Shown: positions 17,432 through 27,334, numbered from the stretch's first letter. The stretch: DNA of 64,000 nucleotides from Pseudoalteromonas apostichopi (GCF_030297135.1 NZ_AP028065.1:1054001-1118000), one strand, 5' to 3'. The notes: generated from the letters alone by a model not told the origin. Numbers and translations: made by a program.

Positions 17432-17463
17432 AAAAAGGCCACACATGATAGTGCAGCCTTTTT
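17432..17463 (-). terminator. Intrinsic terminator of purL
   Basis: On the minus strand AAAAAGGC...CAC pairs with GTG...GCCTTTTT around a loop containing an ATG, followed by T. It lies 55 bp after the purL stop. Confidence 0.8.
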
Positions 17464-17517
17464 AGTTTAAACGGTTTGTATGAACCTAGCTTGTATAGCT
17501 AGGCACATAGCTAACTT

Positions 17518-20500
17518 CTAGCCAACGTTTTTGCGTGCGTTGCGGAACATACGCATCCACGGGCTATCTTCACGCCATTCATCTGGGTGCCATGAGTTAG
17601 CAACCGTACGGAATACACGCTCTGGGTGCGGCATCATAACCGTTGCACGACCATCTGTAGAAGTAATACCTGTGATACCCTCTGGTGAACCGTTCGGGTT
17701 AGCTGGGTATTGCGTAGTTGGGTTACCGTAGTTATCAACAAACTTCACTGCCACAGTACCTGACTCAAGCGCTGCTTTAACTGCATCAGCGTTTGCGAAC
17801 TCAGCATGGCCTTCACCGTGAGAAACAGCGATAGGCATACGTGAACCTGCCATACCATTAAAGAATACTGATGGGTTTTCTTGCACTTCTACAAGGCTAA
17901 AGCGAGCTTCAAAGCGCTCTGACTTATTCGTCACGAAACGTGGCCAGTGCTCAGTACCAGGGATCAATTCTTTCAATGTTGAAAGCATTTGACAGCCATT
18001 ACACACACCTAAGCTGAATGTATCTTCGCGGTGGAAGAAGCTTTGGAACTGCTCACGAGCCATCTCATTAAATAAGATTGACTTAGCCCAGCCTTCACCT
18101 GCACCTAGTACGTCACCGTAAGAGAAGCCACCACATGCCACTAAGCCTTTAAATTGCTCAAGTGTTAAACGACCTTCAAGGATATCGCTCATGTGAACGT
18201 CAACCGCAGCAAAGCCTGCACGATTAAATGCAGCAGCCATTTCTAAGTGAGAGTTAACACCTTGCTCACGAAGTATCGCCATTTTCGGCTTCGCACCTGT
18301 AGCAATGTAAGGCGCTGCAACATCTTCGTTTAGGTCAAAGTTTAGTTTTACGTTAAGACCTGGGTCTTTTGCATCAAACTTAGCATCAAACTCTTGCTTA
18401 GCACATTCTGGGTTGTCACGACGTGCTTGCATTTGGTAAGTTGTTTCAGCCCAAATAGTACGAAGCTCAGTACGCGTGTGGTTAAGTACTACATCATCAC
18501 CACGAGTGAATACCACGCGGTCATCAGCGTTTAATGTACCAATTTCATGACTGATAGCAGCTAGACCGTGGTCGGCAAGAACCGCTTTAACTGCGTCTAA
18601 ATCGTCATTAGCTACTTGAATCACTGCACCTAACTCTTCATTATAAAGCGCTTCGATGTCTGAACCTGTTAAGCCTGCAAGGTCAACAGTTACACCCGTG
18701 TGGCCAGCAAATGCCATTTCAGCAACCGTAGTGAATAAGCCACCGTCTGAACGGTCATGGTAAGCAAGTAACTTATTATCCGCTACAAGTGCTTGCATTG
18801 CGTCATAGAAACCTTTTAATAATGCTGGGTTATCAACATCAGGTGTCACATCACCTAGTTGCTTATAAACCTGTGCAAGGCTTGATGCACCCATACGGTT
18901 TTGACCAGCACCTAAATCAACTAATAATAATGATGAGTCACCTTTATCAGTGCGTAGTTGTGGGGTTACTGTTTTACGAACATCTTCAACACGACCAAAT
19001 GCAGTGATGATCAGCGATAATGGTGCAGTAACAGATTTTTGTTCACCGTCTTCATCCCATTGAGTTTTCATAGACATTGAGTCTTTACCCACAGGGATTG
19101 TTAAACCAAGTGCAGGACAAAGCTCTTCACCTACAGCTTTAACTGCTTCATAAAGACCCGCATCTTCGCCAGGGTGACCAGCTGCAGCCATCCAGTTTGC
19201 AGATAGCTTGATATTTTCAAGGCCACCGATGTTAGCACAAGCGATGTTAGTTAGAGACTCAGCCACAGCTAAGCGAGCAGAGGCACCGTAGTTTAAAAGT
19301 GCAGCTGGTGTACGTTCACCTAATGACATTGCTTCACCGTGGTAAGTATCAAACGCAGCAGCGGTTACCGCACAGTTTGCTACTGGCACCTGCCAAGGAC
19401 CTACCATTTGGTCACGAGCAACTAAACCCGTTACCGTACGGTCACCAATAGTGATTAAGAATGTTTTCTCAGCAATCGTTGGTAAGCGTAATAAACGCTG
19501 TGCAGCATCAGCAGCATCAATGTGAGCAATGTCTAATGGTTGCGATTGTGCTTTTTTCGATTCAACTTCGCGGTGCATTTTTGGTGCTTTACCAAGTAAT
19601 ACATCAAGCGGAAGATCTACTGGACTGTTACCGAAGTGGCTATCTTCAACCGTTAAGTGACGCTCTTCTGTTGCTTCACCAATAACAGCGTATTCTGCAC
19701 GCTCACGTTTACAGATTGCTTCAAAGCGCGCGAAGTCTTCTGCCGCAACTGCTAATACGTAACGCTCTTGAGATTCGTTACACCAAATTTCGTGTGGTGC
19801 CATACCCGGCTCATCGTTTGGAATGTCACGAAGTTGGAATTTACCACCACGACCACCGTCGTCTACAAGCTCAGGGAATGCGTTTGAAAGACCACCTGCA
19901 CCCACATCGTGGATGAAAGCGATTGGGTTTGCATCACCTAGCTGCCAACATTTGTCGATAACTTCCTGACAACGACGTTCCATTTCTGGGTTTTCACGCT
20001 GTACCGATGCAAAGTCTAAATCTTCGTTTGATTGACCAGATGTCATACTAGACGCAGCACCACCACCAAGACCGATGTTCATTGCCGGACCACCTAGTGC
20101 AATTAGCTTAGCACCTACAGGGATTTCACCTTTTTGAACATGTTCAGAACGAATGTTACCTAAACCACCTGCAAGCATGATTGGCTTGTGGTAACCACGT
20201 ACTTCTTCACCGTTATGGCTTGATACTTTCTCTTCGTATGTACGGAAGTAACCAAGTAAGTTAGGGCGACCAAACTCGTTATTGAATGCCGCACCACCTA
20301 ATGGACCTTCTGTCATAATATCAAGTGCATTAACGATACGACCAGGCTTACCGAAGTCAGTTTCCCAAGGTTGCTCGTAGCCAGGAATACGTAGGTTAGA
20401 TACCGTGAAACCAACTAAACCAGCTTTAGGCTTAGAACCACGGCCTGTAGCACCTTCATCACGAATTTCACCACCAGACCCAGTCGATGCACCTGAGAAT

Positions 20501-21414
20501 GGCGCAATCGCAGTTGGGTGGTTATGAGTTTCAACTTTCATCAAGATTTCGATGTTTTCTTGATGGTACGCGTACTCACCCTCAAGATTAGGGAAGAAAC
20601 GACCCGCTACCGAACCTTTCATTACCGCTGCGTTATCTTTATATGCCGATAACACGTTTTCAGGGTTCTGCTCGTAAGTATTTTTGATCATTTTGAACAA
20701 AGATTTTGGCTGCTCGATGCCATCAATTGTCCAATCAGCGTTAAAGATTTTGTGACGACAATGCTCAGAGTTTGCTTGTGCAAACATGAATAATTCGATG
20801 TCGTTCGGGTTACGCCCTAACTTTTGGAAGTTTTCTACTAAGTAATCGATTTCGTCATCTGCAAGCGCAAAACCTTGCTCAACGTTTGCTTTAGCAAGTG
20901 CTTCACGGCCACCACCTAAAATGTCAACTGATGACATTGGACGCGGGTCATCGTGGCGGAATAATTTAGCTGCATCAGCCATATCTGCGTGAGTTGCTTC
21001 AGTCATACGATCATGTAACAACGCTGCAACTTCAGCTGTTTGATCAGCTGATAGATTACCTTCAACGTAGTATGCAATACCACGCTCAACACGGTGAACT
21101 TGGCTTAAGCCACAGTTATGTGCGATGTCAGTTGCTTTTGATGCCCAAGGCGAGATAGTACCTGGACGCGGCGTTACAAGAATTAACGTGCCTGCTGGCG
21201 TGTGCTCAGCAATCGTTGGACCATAAGTAAGCAGTTTTTCCAGCTTTGTTTGCTCATCAGCTGAAAGTTCAGCAGTGAGATCTGCAAAATGCATGAACTC
21301 AGCATAAACGTCAGTGACTGGAAGTTGTGCCTGTTGGCAACGCGCTAAAATTTTCTGAACTCTAAAATCGGAAAGTGCTGGTGCACCACGAAGGATCAAC
21401 ATAGGTATTTTCAT
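17518..21414 (-). CDS. purL: Phosphoribosylformylglycinamidine synthase (large single-chain type)
   Basis: Converts FGAR, glutamine and ATP to FGAM in purine synthesis. The single chain of 1298 residues matches the gammaproteobacterial form (E. coli 1295). It has the N-terminal PurS-like region, two AIRS-type ATP-binding halves (VETHNHPTAIAPFSGASTG in the first), and a C-terminal class I glutaminase with the nucleophile in LGVCNGCQM and the HGEGH segment. An in-frame ATG at 21402 would give a start (MLILRGAPALS) closer to E. coli. Neither start has a good ribosome binding site. It is divergent from mltF, as in many relatives. Confidence 0.97.
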   Translation of the reverse strand: MKIPMLILRGAPALSDFRVQKILARCQQAQLPVTDVYAEFMHFADLTAELSADEQTKLEKLLTYGPTIAEHTPAGTLILVTPRPGTISPWASKATDIAHNCGLSQVHRVERGIAYYVEGNLSADQTAEVAALLHDRMTEATHADMADAAKLFRHDDPRPMSSVDILGGGREALAKANVEQGFALADDEIDYLVENFQKLGRNPNDIELFMFAQANSEHCRHKIFNADWTIDGIEQPKSLFKMIKNTYEQNPENVLSAYKDNAAVMKGSVAGRFFPNLEGEYAYHQENIEILMKVETHNHPTAIAPFSGASTGSGGEIRDEGATGRGSKPKAGLVGFTVSNLRIPGYEQPWETDFGKPGRIVNALDIMTEGPLGGAAFNNEFGRPNLLGYFRTYEEKVSSHNGEEVRGYHKPIMLAGGLGNIRSEHVQKGEIPVGAKLIALGGPAMNIGLGGGAASSMTSGQSNEDLDFASVQRENPEMERRCQEVIDKCWQLGDANPIAFIHDVGAGGLSNAFPELVDDGGRGGKFQLRDIPNDEPGMAPHEIWCNESQERYVLAVAAEDFARFEAICKRERAEYAVIGEATEERHLTVEDSHFGNSPVDLPLDVLLGKAPKMHREVESKKAQSQPLDIAHIDAADAAQRLLRLPTIAEKTFLITIGDRTVTGLVARDQMVGPWQVPVANCAVTAAAFDTYHGEAMSLGERTPAALLNYGASARLAVAESLTNIACANIGGLENIKLSANWMAAAGHPGEDAGLYEAVKAVGEELCPALGLTIPVGKDSMSMKTQWDEDGEQKSVTAPLSLIITAFGRVEDVRKTVTPQLRTDKGDSSLLLVDLGAGQNRMGASSLAQVYKQLGDVTPDVDNPALLKGFYDAMQALVADNKLLAYHDRSDGGLFTTVAEMAFAGHTGVTVDLAGLTGSDIEALYNEELGAVIQVANDDLDAVKAVLADHGLAAISHEIGTLNADDRVVFTRGDDVVLNHTRTELRTIWAETTYQMQARRDNPECAKQEFDAKFDAKDPGLNVKLNFDLNEDVAAPYIATGAKPKMAILREQGVNSHLEMAAAFNRAGFAAVDVHMSDILEGRLTLEQFKGLVACGGFSYGDVLGAGEGWAKSILFNEMAREQFQSFFHREDTFSLGVCNGCQMLSTLKELIPGTEHWPRFVTNKSERFEARFSLVEVQENPSVFFNGMAGSRMPIAVSHGEGHAEFANADAVKAALESGTVAVKFVDNYGNPTTQYPANPNGSPEGITGITSTDGRATVMMPHPERVFRTVANSWHPDEWREDSPWMRMFRNARKNVG

Positions 21415-21712
21415 CCGGGGTTAGGGATTGAACGATATTTTAGGCGCATATTATAGTGCAAATAACGTCTAGATTTAACTCAAAATTACGCTTTTATTTA
21501 AATAATCTCGATAACCGCTATTATGGTCACAACAATTAACTATCTTAGTACTCATTATTTTTCTGCAGGTTCTTGTTCTGTATGACTTATCTATCTTCAC
21601 CCTGTTACGATTATTAATTTTTAAATAGATATATAAAACTATTCGCCAAGTGACGTGGCTTTGAAGTTTTGTTATAACGGTAACGTAATGGTTTAAGGGG
21701 CATTTATAATCT
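21415..21712. promoter_or_regulatory. Divergent promoter region between purL and mltF
   Basis: About 300 bp without a credible gene. On the minus strand a TATAAT at 21455-21450 (reading toward purL) is a probable -10 box; GTTAAA 18 bases further upstream is a weak -35. No PurR-like palindrome (ACGCAAACG type) is seen. Toward mltF there is an AT-rich stretch with TTATAA before the start and an AAGGGG 13 bases upstream, somewhat far for a ribosome binding site. Confidence 0.5.
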
Positions 21713-23182
21713 ATGCAAAAGTTACTCGCTATTTTTAGTTTAGTGCTCATGTTATGTGCGTGCGATATGCAACAGCAACCCTCGCAACTCGCTCATATCA
21801 AGGCACAGAACAAAATTAGAGTCGGCACTTTAGCTGGTGCGAGTAATTACTATCAAGCACCGCAAGGTGTGCAAGGCTTTGAATATGAACTCGCTCAAGA
21901 GTTTGCTGACTATGTTGGTGTTGAGCTTGAAATGGTGCCCTTTTTTAATCTATCCGATATGTTCGCACGCTTAGAAAGTGGCGATTTAGATATAATAGCT
22001 TCAGGTCTTACATATAATACGATTCGAGCTGAACATTATCGCTTCGGCCCAACCTATCGCACAATTAGCCAAAAGCTGGTCTATAAACAAGGCCGCACTC
22101 GTCCTCGTGAGTTTTCAGATTTAACCGGTAACCTAACTGTTCTAGCAAAAAGCAGCCATTCGTTGGCGCTACAGCAATTAAAACAGCTGAATCCAGAGCT
22201 TAGCTGGAACGAAACTGAAGACATGGATGAAGAAGAGCTTCTGCAAGCTGTTATCGACGGTGAAATTGATTATACCCTAGCTGATTCACACACCTTGTCG
22301 TTGTTTCGCCGCTACCACCCAAATTTAAGCATAGGTTTCTCGGTTACGCGTAATGACCCTATCGCTTGGCTACTAAGAAAAGATGGTGACGATTCTTTAT
22401 ATGCCTTGATGGTGCCATTTTTTGGTGACGTAAAACAAAGCAACCAGCTTTATGTTCTAGAAGAAAAATACTTCGGCCATGTTCGCCAGTTTAATTATGT
22501 GAACACCCTAGCTTATATCGAAGCAATAAAAGAGACCTTACCTAAATACCAACCTTGGTTTGAGCAATACGCTGGCAACATAGATTGGCGATTACTGGCA
22601 GCCTTGAGTTATCAAGAATCAATGTGGAACCCAAGAGCTAAGTCACCAACGGGTGTGCGTGGTATTATGATGCTCACTCAAGCAACTGCAAAACAGGTAG
22701 GCGTAACTAATCGATTAGAACCAGAGCAAAATATTAAAGGCGGTGCAGAGTACCTTGCCAAAGTGATCTCTTGGATCCCTGAACGCATCCCACAGCCTGA
22801 CAGAACTTGGTTTGCCTTAGCCTCTTACAATGTTGGCTGGGGACACGTAAACGACGCTCGTATCATCACTGAGCAAGAAGGTGCAAGCCCTGACAAATGG
22901 GCTGATGTTAAAAAGCGCTTACCTCTTTTAATTAAAAAGCGTTACTATCGTAAAACCAAATATGGTTATGCGCGGGGCGATGTCGCTGTGCAATATGTTG
23001 ATAATATTCGTCGTTATTACGATGCGTTAGTTTGGCTTGACGAAAATGATGCTATTGCTAATCCCGAGAGCGAGCAACAAACAGCTGAAGAAGCAAAACC
23101 TGCAACAGAGGCAAGCGAAATAAAACCAAGCGACAACACTCAACAAACTAACTCAGAGCAGCAGAAGTCAGAAAACAACTAA
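21713..23182 (+). CDS. mltF: Membrane-bound lytic murein transglycosylase F
   Basis: Outer-membrane lipoprotein that cleaves peptidoglycan with formation of 1,6-anhydro-muropeptides. The N-terminus is a lipoprotein signal (LCAC, lipidated Cys17). Residues about 30-265 form a solute-binding-protein-like regulatory domain. Residues about 275-440 form the lysozyme-like transglycosylase domain with catalytic Glu302 in SYQESMWNP and the following SPTGVRGIMML. The tail after about 445 is a low-complexity Glu/Gln-rich extension. The 489 residues compare with 518 in E. coli, and the position next to purL is conserved. Confidence 0.95.
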   Translation: MQKLLAIFSLVLMLCACDMQQQPSQLAHIKAQNKIRVGTLAGASNYYQAPQGVQGFEYELAQEFADYVGVELEMVPFFNLSDMFARLESGDLDIIASGLTYNTIRAEHYRFGPTYRTISQKLVYKQGRTRPREFSDLTGNLTVLAKSSHSLALQQLKQLNPELSWNETEDMDEEELLQAVIDGEIDYTLADSHTLSLFRRYHPNLSIGFSVTRNDPIAWLLRKDGDDSLYALMVPFFGDVKQSNQLYVLEEKYFGHVRQFNYVNTLAYIEAIKETLPKYQPWFEQYAGNIDWRLLAALSYQESMWNPRAKSPTGVRGIMMLTQATAKQVGVTNRLEPEQNIKGGAEYLAKVISWIPERIPQPDRTWFALASYNVGWGHVNDARIITEQEGASPDKWADVKKRLPLLIKKRYYRKTKYGYARGDVAVQYVDNIRRYYDALVWLDENDAIANPESEQQTAEEAKPATEASEIKPSDNTQQTNSEQQKSENN

Positions 23183-23276
23183 CTTCAAGCACCGAAATCT
23201 GTTTACTTGTCATCAAATGATCATTATCTTCCTGTAGAGATCAATATAATGCTTTACTCTCACTTAAGGAGCACAC

Positions 23277-23447
23277 ATGTTAAAAAGAAGACGCAAGACA
23301 CATAAGTTCAAGCGAAATGTTATTTACTCAACGGCTACACGTCGTCGTATCATGCTACGCAATACACACAAAAAAGTTATCTGGCGTCGTCGCCTATTTG
23401 CGATGCAGTTAATGGAAGCACAAGTTCCTGCAACGCCGGTTGTCTAA
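23277..23447 (+). CDS. Small arginine/lysine-rich protein, unknown
   Basis: A 56-codon ORF starting at ATG 23277 with a strong ribosome binding site (AAGGAG, 6 bases upstream) and ending directly against the stop codon of the convergent tadA with no spacer. The protein has 11 Arg and 6 Lys but one acidic residue. Three RRR runs, at residues 4-6, 22-24 and 37-39, are spaced by about 15-18 residues, followed by a neutral C-terminus (QVPATPVV). Composition is that of a nucleic-acid-binding or ribosome-associated peptide. I do not recognise the family. The good ribosome binding site and exact packing against tadA support a real gene. Confidence 0.75.
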   Translation: MLKRRRKTHKFKRNVIYSTATRRRIMLRNTHKKVIWRRRLFAMQLMEAQVPATPVV

Positions 23448-23945
23448 CTAGGCGTTGCGAGCAGCCAGCTTTGCCGCCTTTTTCTCTTCTCTACGACGCT
23501 TAAAAAACTTAGAAATCACCGCTCCACACTGCTCACTCATAAAATCACTAGTTACTTCAACTTGATGATTAAGCCTAGGTTCTTGTAGAAGATTCATAAT
23601 TGAGCCTGCCGATCCTGTTTTTGCATCCTTAGCGCCAAATACAAGTCGCTTAATACGGCTATGAACCAAAAGGCCTGCGCACATCGAACAAGGTTCTAAA
23701 GTTACATACAGAGTGCAATCTATTAGGCGATAGTTGTTAAGTACTTTTCCTGCTTCACGGATTGCCATCATTTCTGCATGAGCTGATGGATCGTTATCAA
23801 TAATTGAGCGGTTATAGCCATAAGAGATCTGTTGATTGTCTTTTACGAGTACTGCACCAACTGGAATTTCATTAATCGCAGCCGCTTCATTGGCGTAGCT
23901 CAATGCTTTCTCCATCCAATACTCGTCGCTAAATTGTTCGCTCAT
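23448..23945 (-). CDS. tadA: tRNA-specific adenosine-34 deaminase
   Basis: Makes inosine at the wobble base of tRNA-Arg(ACG); normally essential. The zinc deaminase motifs are present: HAE at residues 56-58 with catalytic Glu58, and PCSMC at 85-89. The 165 residues match E. coli TadA (167). The C-terminal basic tail (KKFFKRRREEKKAAKLAARN) probably binds tRNA. It is convergent with the small basic gene. Confidence 0.95.
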   Translation of the reverse strand: MSEQFSDEYWMEKALSYANEAAAINEIPVGAVLVKDNQQISYGYNRSIIDNDPSAHAEMMAIREAGKVLNNYRLIDCTLYVTLEPCSMCAGLLVHSRIKRLVFGAKDAKTGSAGSIMNLLQEPRLNHQVEVTSDFMSEQCGAVISKFFKRRREEKKAAKLAARNA

Positions 23946-24125
23946 ATATCACACAAATCTTGTAAAACTGTGAGTAATTATACCTAGTTAGTGAAAAATG
24001 TCGGCAATAAATGCTGCTACAATTAAAAATTAACGCAAAATTTAGTGGCTTTTTCATGGCTCAATGGACCCATATTGCGCTATAATCTCGCGCTTTTTTT
24101 ATTTAGCTTACAACACGGGTAGCAA

Positions 24126-25430
24126 ATGAAATTTCCTGGACGCCGCAGGCATAAACATTATTTTCCGGTGGAAGCCAAAGATCCACTGACGAATCAACTT
24201 AACTCAACCGACCGACTACAACGTAGTTATATTACGGGTATCGACCAAATTGTGGTGGATATTGAAGCGAAAGTTGATCAAGCTTTCCTAGATGAATTTC
24301 AATTGCGCCGTGGCATGTCGCAAGTGATCGAAAACGATATTACCAATGCGTTATACGACAGACTGAAACTCGATAACATGATCGATTATGAGTTTGCCGG
24401 TGGTACGGTGGGTAATACCATGCACAACTATTCAACACTTGCTGACGACCGCTCTGTGTTGTTAGGAGTAATGAGTGAAAATATCAAAATCGGCAGCTAT
24501 GCATACCGTTTTTTATGTAACACCTCTAGCCGCGTCGACCTTGACTATCTTCAGCCTGTAGATGGCCCAATTGGTCGCTGTTTTACCTTAATTGACGAGA
24601 CAGGTGAACGCACCTTCGCAATTAGTGCAGGGCTTATGAATCACCTTCGCCCTGAATCAATCGATCAAGCTCTTATTGAAAATTCATCAGCATTAGTGAT
24701 CAGCGCATATCTGATGCGTACTCAAGGTGATGAAACCATGACAGAAGCCACTATGCAGGCAGTAAAATATGCCAATGATGCAGGTGTTCCTGTGGTTTTA
24801 ACCCTTGGTACTAAGTTCTTAATTGAACAAGATCCAGCTTGGTGGGCTGATTTTGTTAAAGAACATGTTGATATTCTTGCTATGAACGAAGAAGAAGGTC
24901 TTGCTATTACAGGTTTTGAGGATCCGCTTCTGGCTGCCGACAAAGCGCTAGACTGGACTGATTTAGTTATTTGTACTGCCGGCGAAAAAGGCTTATTTAT
25001 GGCAGGTTACGTAGACGATTCATTCAAGCGTGAAACAGAATACCCATTATTACCAGGTGCAATTGCTGACTTTAACCGTTATGAATTTTCGCGCGCAATG
25101 CGTAAAGAGGACTGCCAAAACCCTATCCGTGCATACAGCCACACAGCACCGTTTATGGGCGGCCCTGATAGTATTAAAAACACTAATGGCGCAGGCGATT
25201 GCGCTCTTGCTGCGGTCCTACATGACTTGTCAGCCAATGTTTACCACAAACTAAATGTGGCAAACTCAGCGAAGCATCAACAACCTGCAATAACTTACTC
25301 ATCACTTGCACAAATCAGTAAATACGCTAACCGTGCGAGTTATGAAGTACTGGTTCAGCACTCACCACGTTTATCTCGTGGCTTACCAGAACGTGAAGAT
25401 TGTTTAGAGCAAGTTTACTGGGATCAGTAA
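24126..25430 (+). CDS. gsk: Inosine-guanosine kinase
   Basis: PfkB-type carbohydrate kinase that phosphorylates inosine and guanosine to IMP and GMP in purine salvage. At 434 residues it has the same length as E. coli Gsk. The start (MKFPGRRRHKHYFPV), the FAGGTVGNTMHN substrate segment and the catalytic NTNGAGDCALA are all recognisable. It stands alone between tadA and glsA, with a 180-bp AT-rich upstream region that should hold its promoter. Confidence 0.94.
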   Translation: MKFPGRRRHKHYFPVEAKDPLTNQLNSTDRLQRSYITGIDQIVVDIEAKVDQAFLDEFQLRRGMSQVIENDITNALYDRLKLDNMIDYEFAGGTVGNTMHNYSTLADDRSVLLGVMSENIKIGSYAYRFLCNTSSRVDLDYLQPVDGPIGRCFTLIDETGERTFAISAGLMNHLRPESIDQALIENSSALVISAYLMRTQGDETMTEATMQAVKYANDAGVPVVLTLGTKFLIEQDPAWWADFVKEHVDILAMNEEEGLAITGFEDPLLAADKALDWTDLVICTAGEKGLFMAGYVDDSFKRETEYPLLPGAIADFNRYEFSRAMRKEDCQNPIRAYSHTAPFMGGPDSIKNTNGAGDCALAAVLHDLSANVYHKLNVANSAKHQQPAITYSSLAQISKYANRASYEVLVQHSPRLSRGLPEREDCLEQVYWDQ

Positions 25431-25436
25431 CCGCAA

Positions 25437-26357
25437 CTAAAAAATAGAAATATCCAGTTTCTGGGATAAACGCTCAAGAGCCGCTATCCCAGCAACTGAA
25501 TTCCCATATGAGTTAAGTCTTGGCGCCCAAACAGCCACTGTAAATTGATTCGGTAACACAGCTAAAATAGTGCCCGAAACCCCTGATTTACCCGGCATAC
25601 CCACACGGTAGCCAAAATCCCCCGCAGCATCGTATAAACCACTAGTAAACAGTAACGAGTTTAACTGCTTGTTTTGTCTAGCACTAAGTACTTCTTGCCC
25701 ATTGGCATCTTTACCTTGGTTCGCTAAGTAGCTGTAAGCTTTTGCTAATTCTACGCAGTTCAGCTCTATGGCACAGAAGTTAAAGTAAGCCCATAAAACA
25801 TCATCAACTTCATTATTAAAGTTGCCAAAAGACTTCATTAGATGCGCCATCGCGGCATTGCGGTGACGAAACTCATATTCAGAATTAGCCACTTTCTTAT
25901 CAATAACAACCTGAGCATTACCTGATAACTGGCGAAATGATTCAAGCATAGAGTGCATCGGTGCAGATAAACGACTGTATAAAGCGTCACAGGTGACAAT
26001 AGCACCGGCGTTAATAAATGGGTTGCGTGGTATGCCCTGCTCAAACTCAAGCTGTGTGAGTGAGTTAAAAGCAGTGCCTGAAGGTTCTTTTCCGACTCGC
26101 TGCCATAATTCATCGCCATAACGCTGAAGCGCTAAGGTTAAGGTCATTACTTTTGAGACAGATTGAATCGTGAAACGCGTACTGCAGTCACCAGCGCAAT
26201 AGGTTTGCCCATCCACGGTATGAATTGCAATTGCGAATTGGTTTGGTTCAACCTCTGCTAGCGCAGGAATATAATCAGCAACCCTCCCTTGGCTCAGTAA
26301 TGGCTGAACTTCTTTTGTTATTTCATCTAATACGTGTTGATAATCAATCTGTGACAT
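25437..26357 (-). CDS. glsA: Glutaminase
   Basis: Serine-dependent glutaminase of the beta-lactamase-like fold; hydrolyses glutamine to glutamate and ammonia in the cytoplasm. The catalytic Ser66 and Lys69 lie in QSVSKV. Other family segments visible are EPSGTAFNS, RNPFINAGAI and the C-terminal VGMPGKSGVSGTI. The 306 residues match family length (E. coli YneH 308). It is convergent with gsk, only 6 bp apart, and lies 80 bp after rpoH on the same strand, beyond the rpoH terminator. Confidence 0.95.
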   Translation of the reverse strand: MSQIDYQHVLDEITKEVQPLLSQGRVADYIPALAEVEPNQFAIAIHTVDGQTYCAGDCSTRFTIQSVSKVMTLTLALQRYGDELWQRVGKEPSGTAFNSLTQLEFEQGIPRNPFINAGAIVTCDALYSRLSAPMHSMLESFRQLSGNAQVVIDKKVANSEYEFRHRNAAMAHLMKSFGNFNNEVDDVLWAYFNFCAIELNCVELAKAYSYLANQGKDANGQEVLSARQNKQLNSLLFTSGLYDAAGDFGYRVGMPGKSGVSGTILAVLPNQFTVAVWAPRLNSYGNSVAGIAALERLSQKLDISIF

Positions 26358-26370
26358 ACCGCGTCCTTTA

Positions 26371-26404
26371 AAACAAAAAGCCCCGCATTTGCGAGGCTTT
26401 GTAG
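26371..26404 (-). terminator. Intrinsic terminator of rpoH
   Basis: On the minus strand AAAGCC...CGC pairs with GCG...GGCTTT around a short AAAT loop, followed by TTTTTGTTTT. It lies 35 bp after the rpoH stop. Confidence 0.88.
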
Positions 26405-26437
26405 TCTACTAAAGATGGTTTGCTATAGCGATTGCTA

Positions 26438-27301
26438 TTAGCTCATAGCTGATTGCAGTTTTTTCATCGCTGTTTTTTCTAGCTGGCGAACACGCTCTGC
26501 TGAAACATTGTATTTCTCAGCAAGTTCTTGCAGTGTTGCTTTATCGTCAGCTAACCAACGCGCACTTACGATGTCTTGTGAACGCTCATCAAGCGTTTTT
26601 AACGCACTGAATAAGCGTGCATGAGACTGTTCTTGCCATTGCTGCTCTTCGATATCATCAGCAAGATCTGCACTGCCATCAGTTAAATATTGTACTGGCG
26701 AGTATGTACTTGTCGGTGCATCGTCATTGTCATCGCCCGTTAAGTCAAAGCCCATATCTTGGCCACTCATACGTGATTCCATCTCACGTACTTCTTTTTC
26801 ACTTACACCTAGCTCATTAGCAACTGTGCTAACTTCAGCTTGGTTAAACCAACCTAAACGCTTTTTATTTTTACGTAGGTTGAAGAATAATTTACGTTGC
26901 GCTTTTGTTGTAGCAACTTTCACGATACGCCAGTTTTTCAGTACGTACTCATGAATTTCGGCTTTAATCCAATGTACTGCGAATGAGACTAAGCGGACAC
27001 CTACACTTGGGTCGAAACGTTTTACCGCTTTCATCAGACCTATGTTACCTTCCTGAATTAAATCAGCTTGCGGTAAGCCATAACCTGAATAGCTTTTCGC
27101 AATATGAGCAACAAAGCGCAGGTGCGACATAATGAGTTGCTTCGCAGCTTCAAGATCACCTTCTTCCTGAAGACGAGTCGCCAACTGCTTTTCTTTCTCT
27201 GCATCAAGCATAGGAATAGTGCTAACCGCTTGAAGGTAGCCGTCCATACTTGCGCTCTGTTGACCTGCAGTAAGTGCCATTGCGTATAAATCTTTACTCA
27301 T
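26438..27301 (-). CDS. rpoH: RNA polymerase heat-shock sigma factor, sigma-32
   Basis: Directs transcription of heat-shock genes. The 287 residues (E. coli 284) include region 2 (GLPQADLIQEGNIGLMKAVKRFD), the RpoH box QRKLFFNLR, and region 4 ending in the helix-turn-helix YNVSAERVRQLEKTAM. A good ribosome binding site (AGGTG, 5 bases before ATG) fixes the start. It lies after ftsY-ftsE-ftsX as in E. coli, but 225 bp separate it from ftsX and it has its own promoter overlain by a CIRCE operator. Confidence 0.97.
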   Translation of the reverse strand: MSKDLYAMALTAGQQSASMDGYLQAVSTIPMLDAEKEKQLATRLQEEGDLEAAKQLIMSHLRFVAHIAKSYSGYGLPQADLIQEGNIGLMKAVKRFDPSVGVRLVSFAVHWIKAEIHEYVLKNWRIVKVATTKAQRKLFFNLRKNKKRLGWFNQAEVSTVANELGVSEKEVREMESRMSGQDMGFDLTGDDNDDAPTSTYSPVQYLTDGSADLADDIEEQQWQEQSHARLFSALKTLDERSQDIVSARWLADDKATLQELAEKYNVSAERVRQLEKTAMKKLQSAMS

Positions 27302-27334
27302 TTTTCACCTCAGTGATAAACATTTGAAACCATC

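Noticed and set aside
21475..21750. A 91-codon minus-strand frame between purL and mltF
   Set aside because: It overlaps the mltF start and the promoter region, has no good ribosome binding site and no recognisable content.
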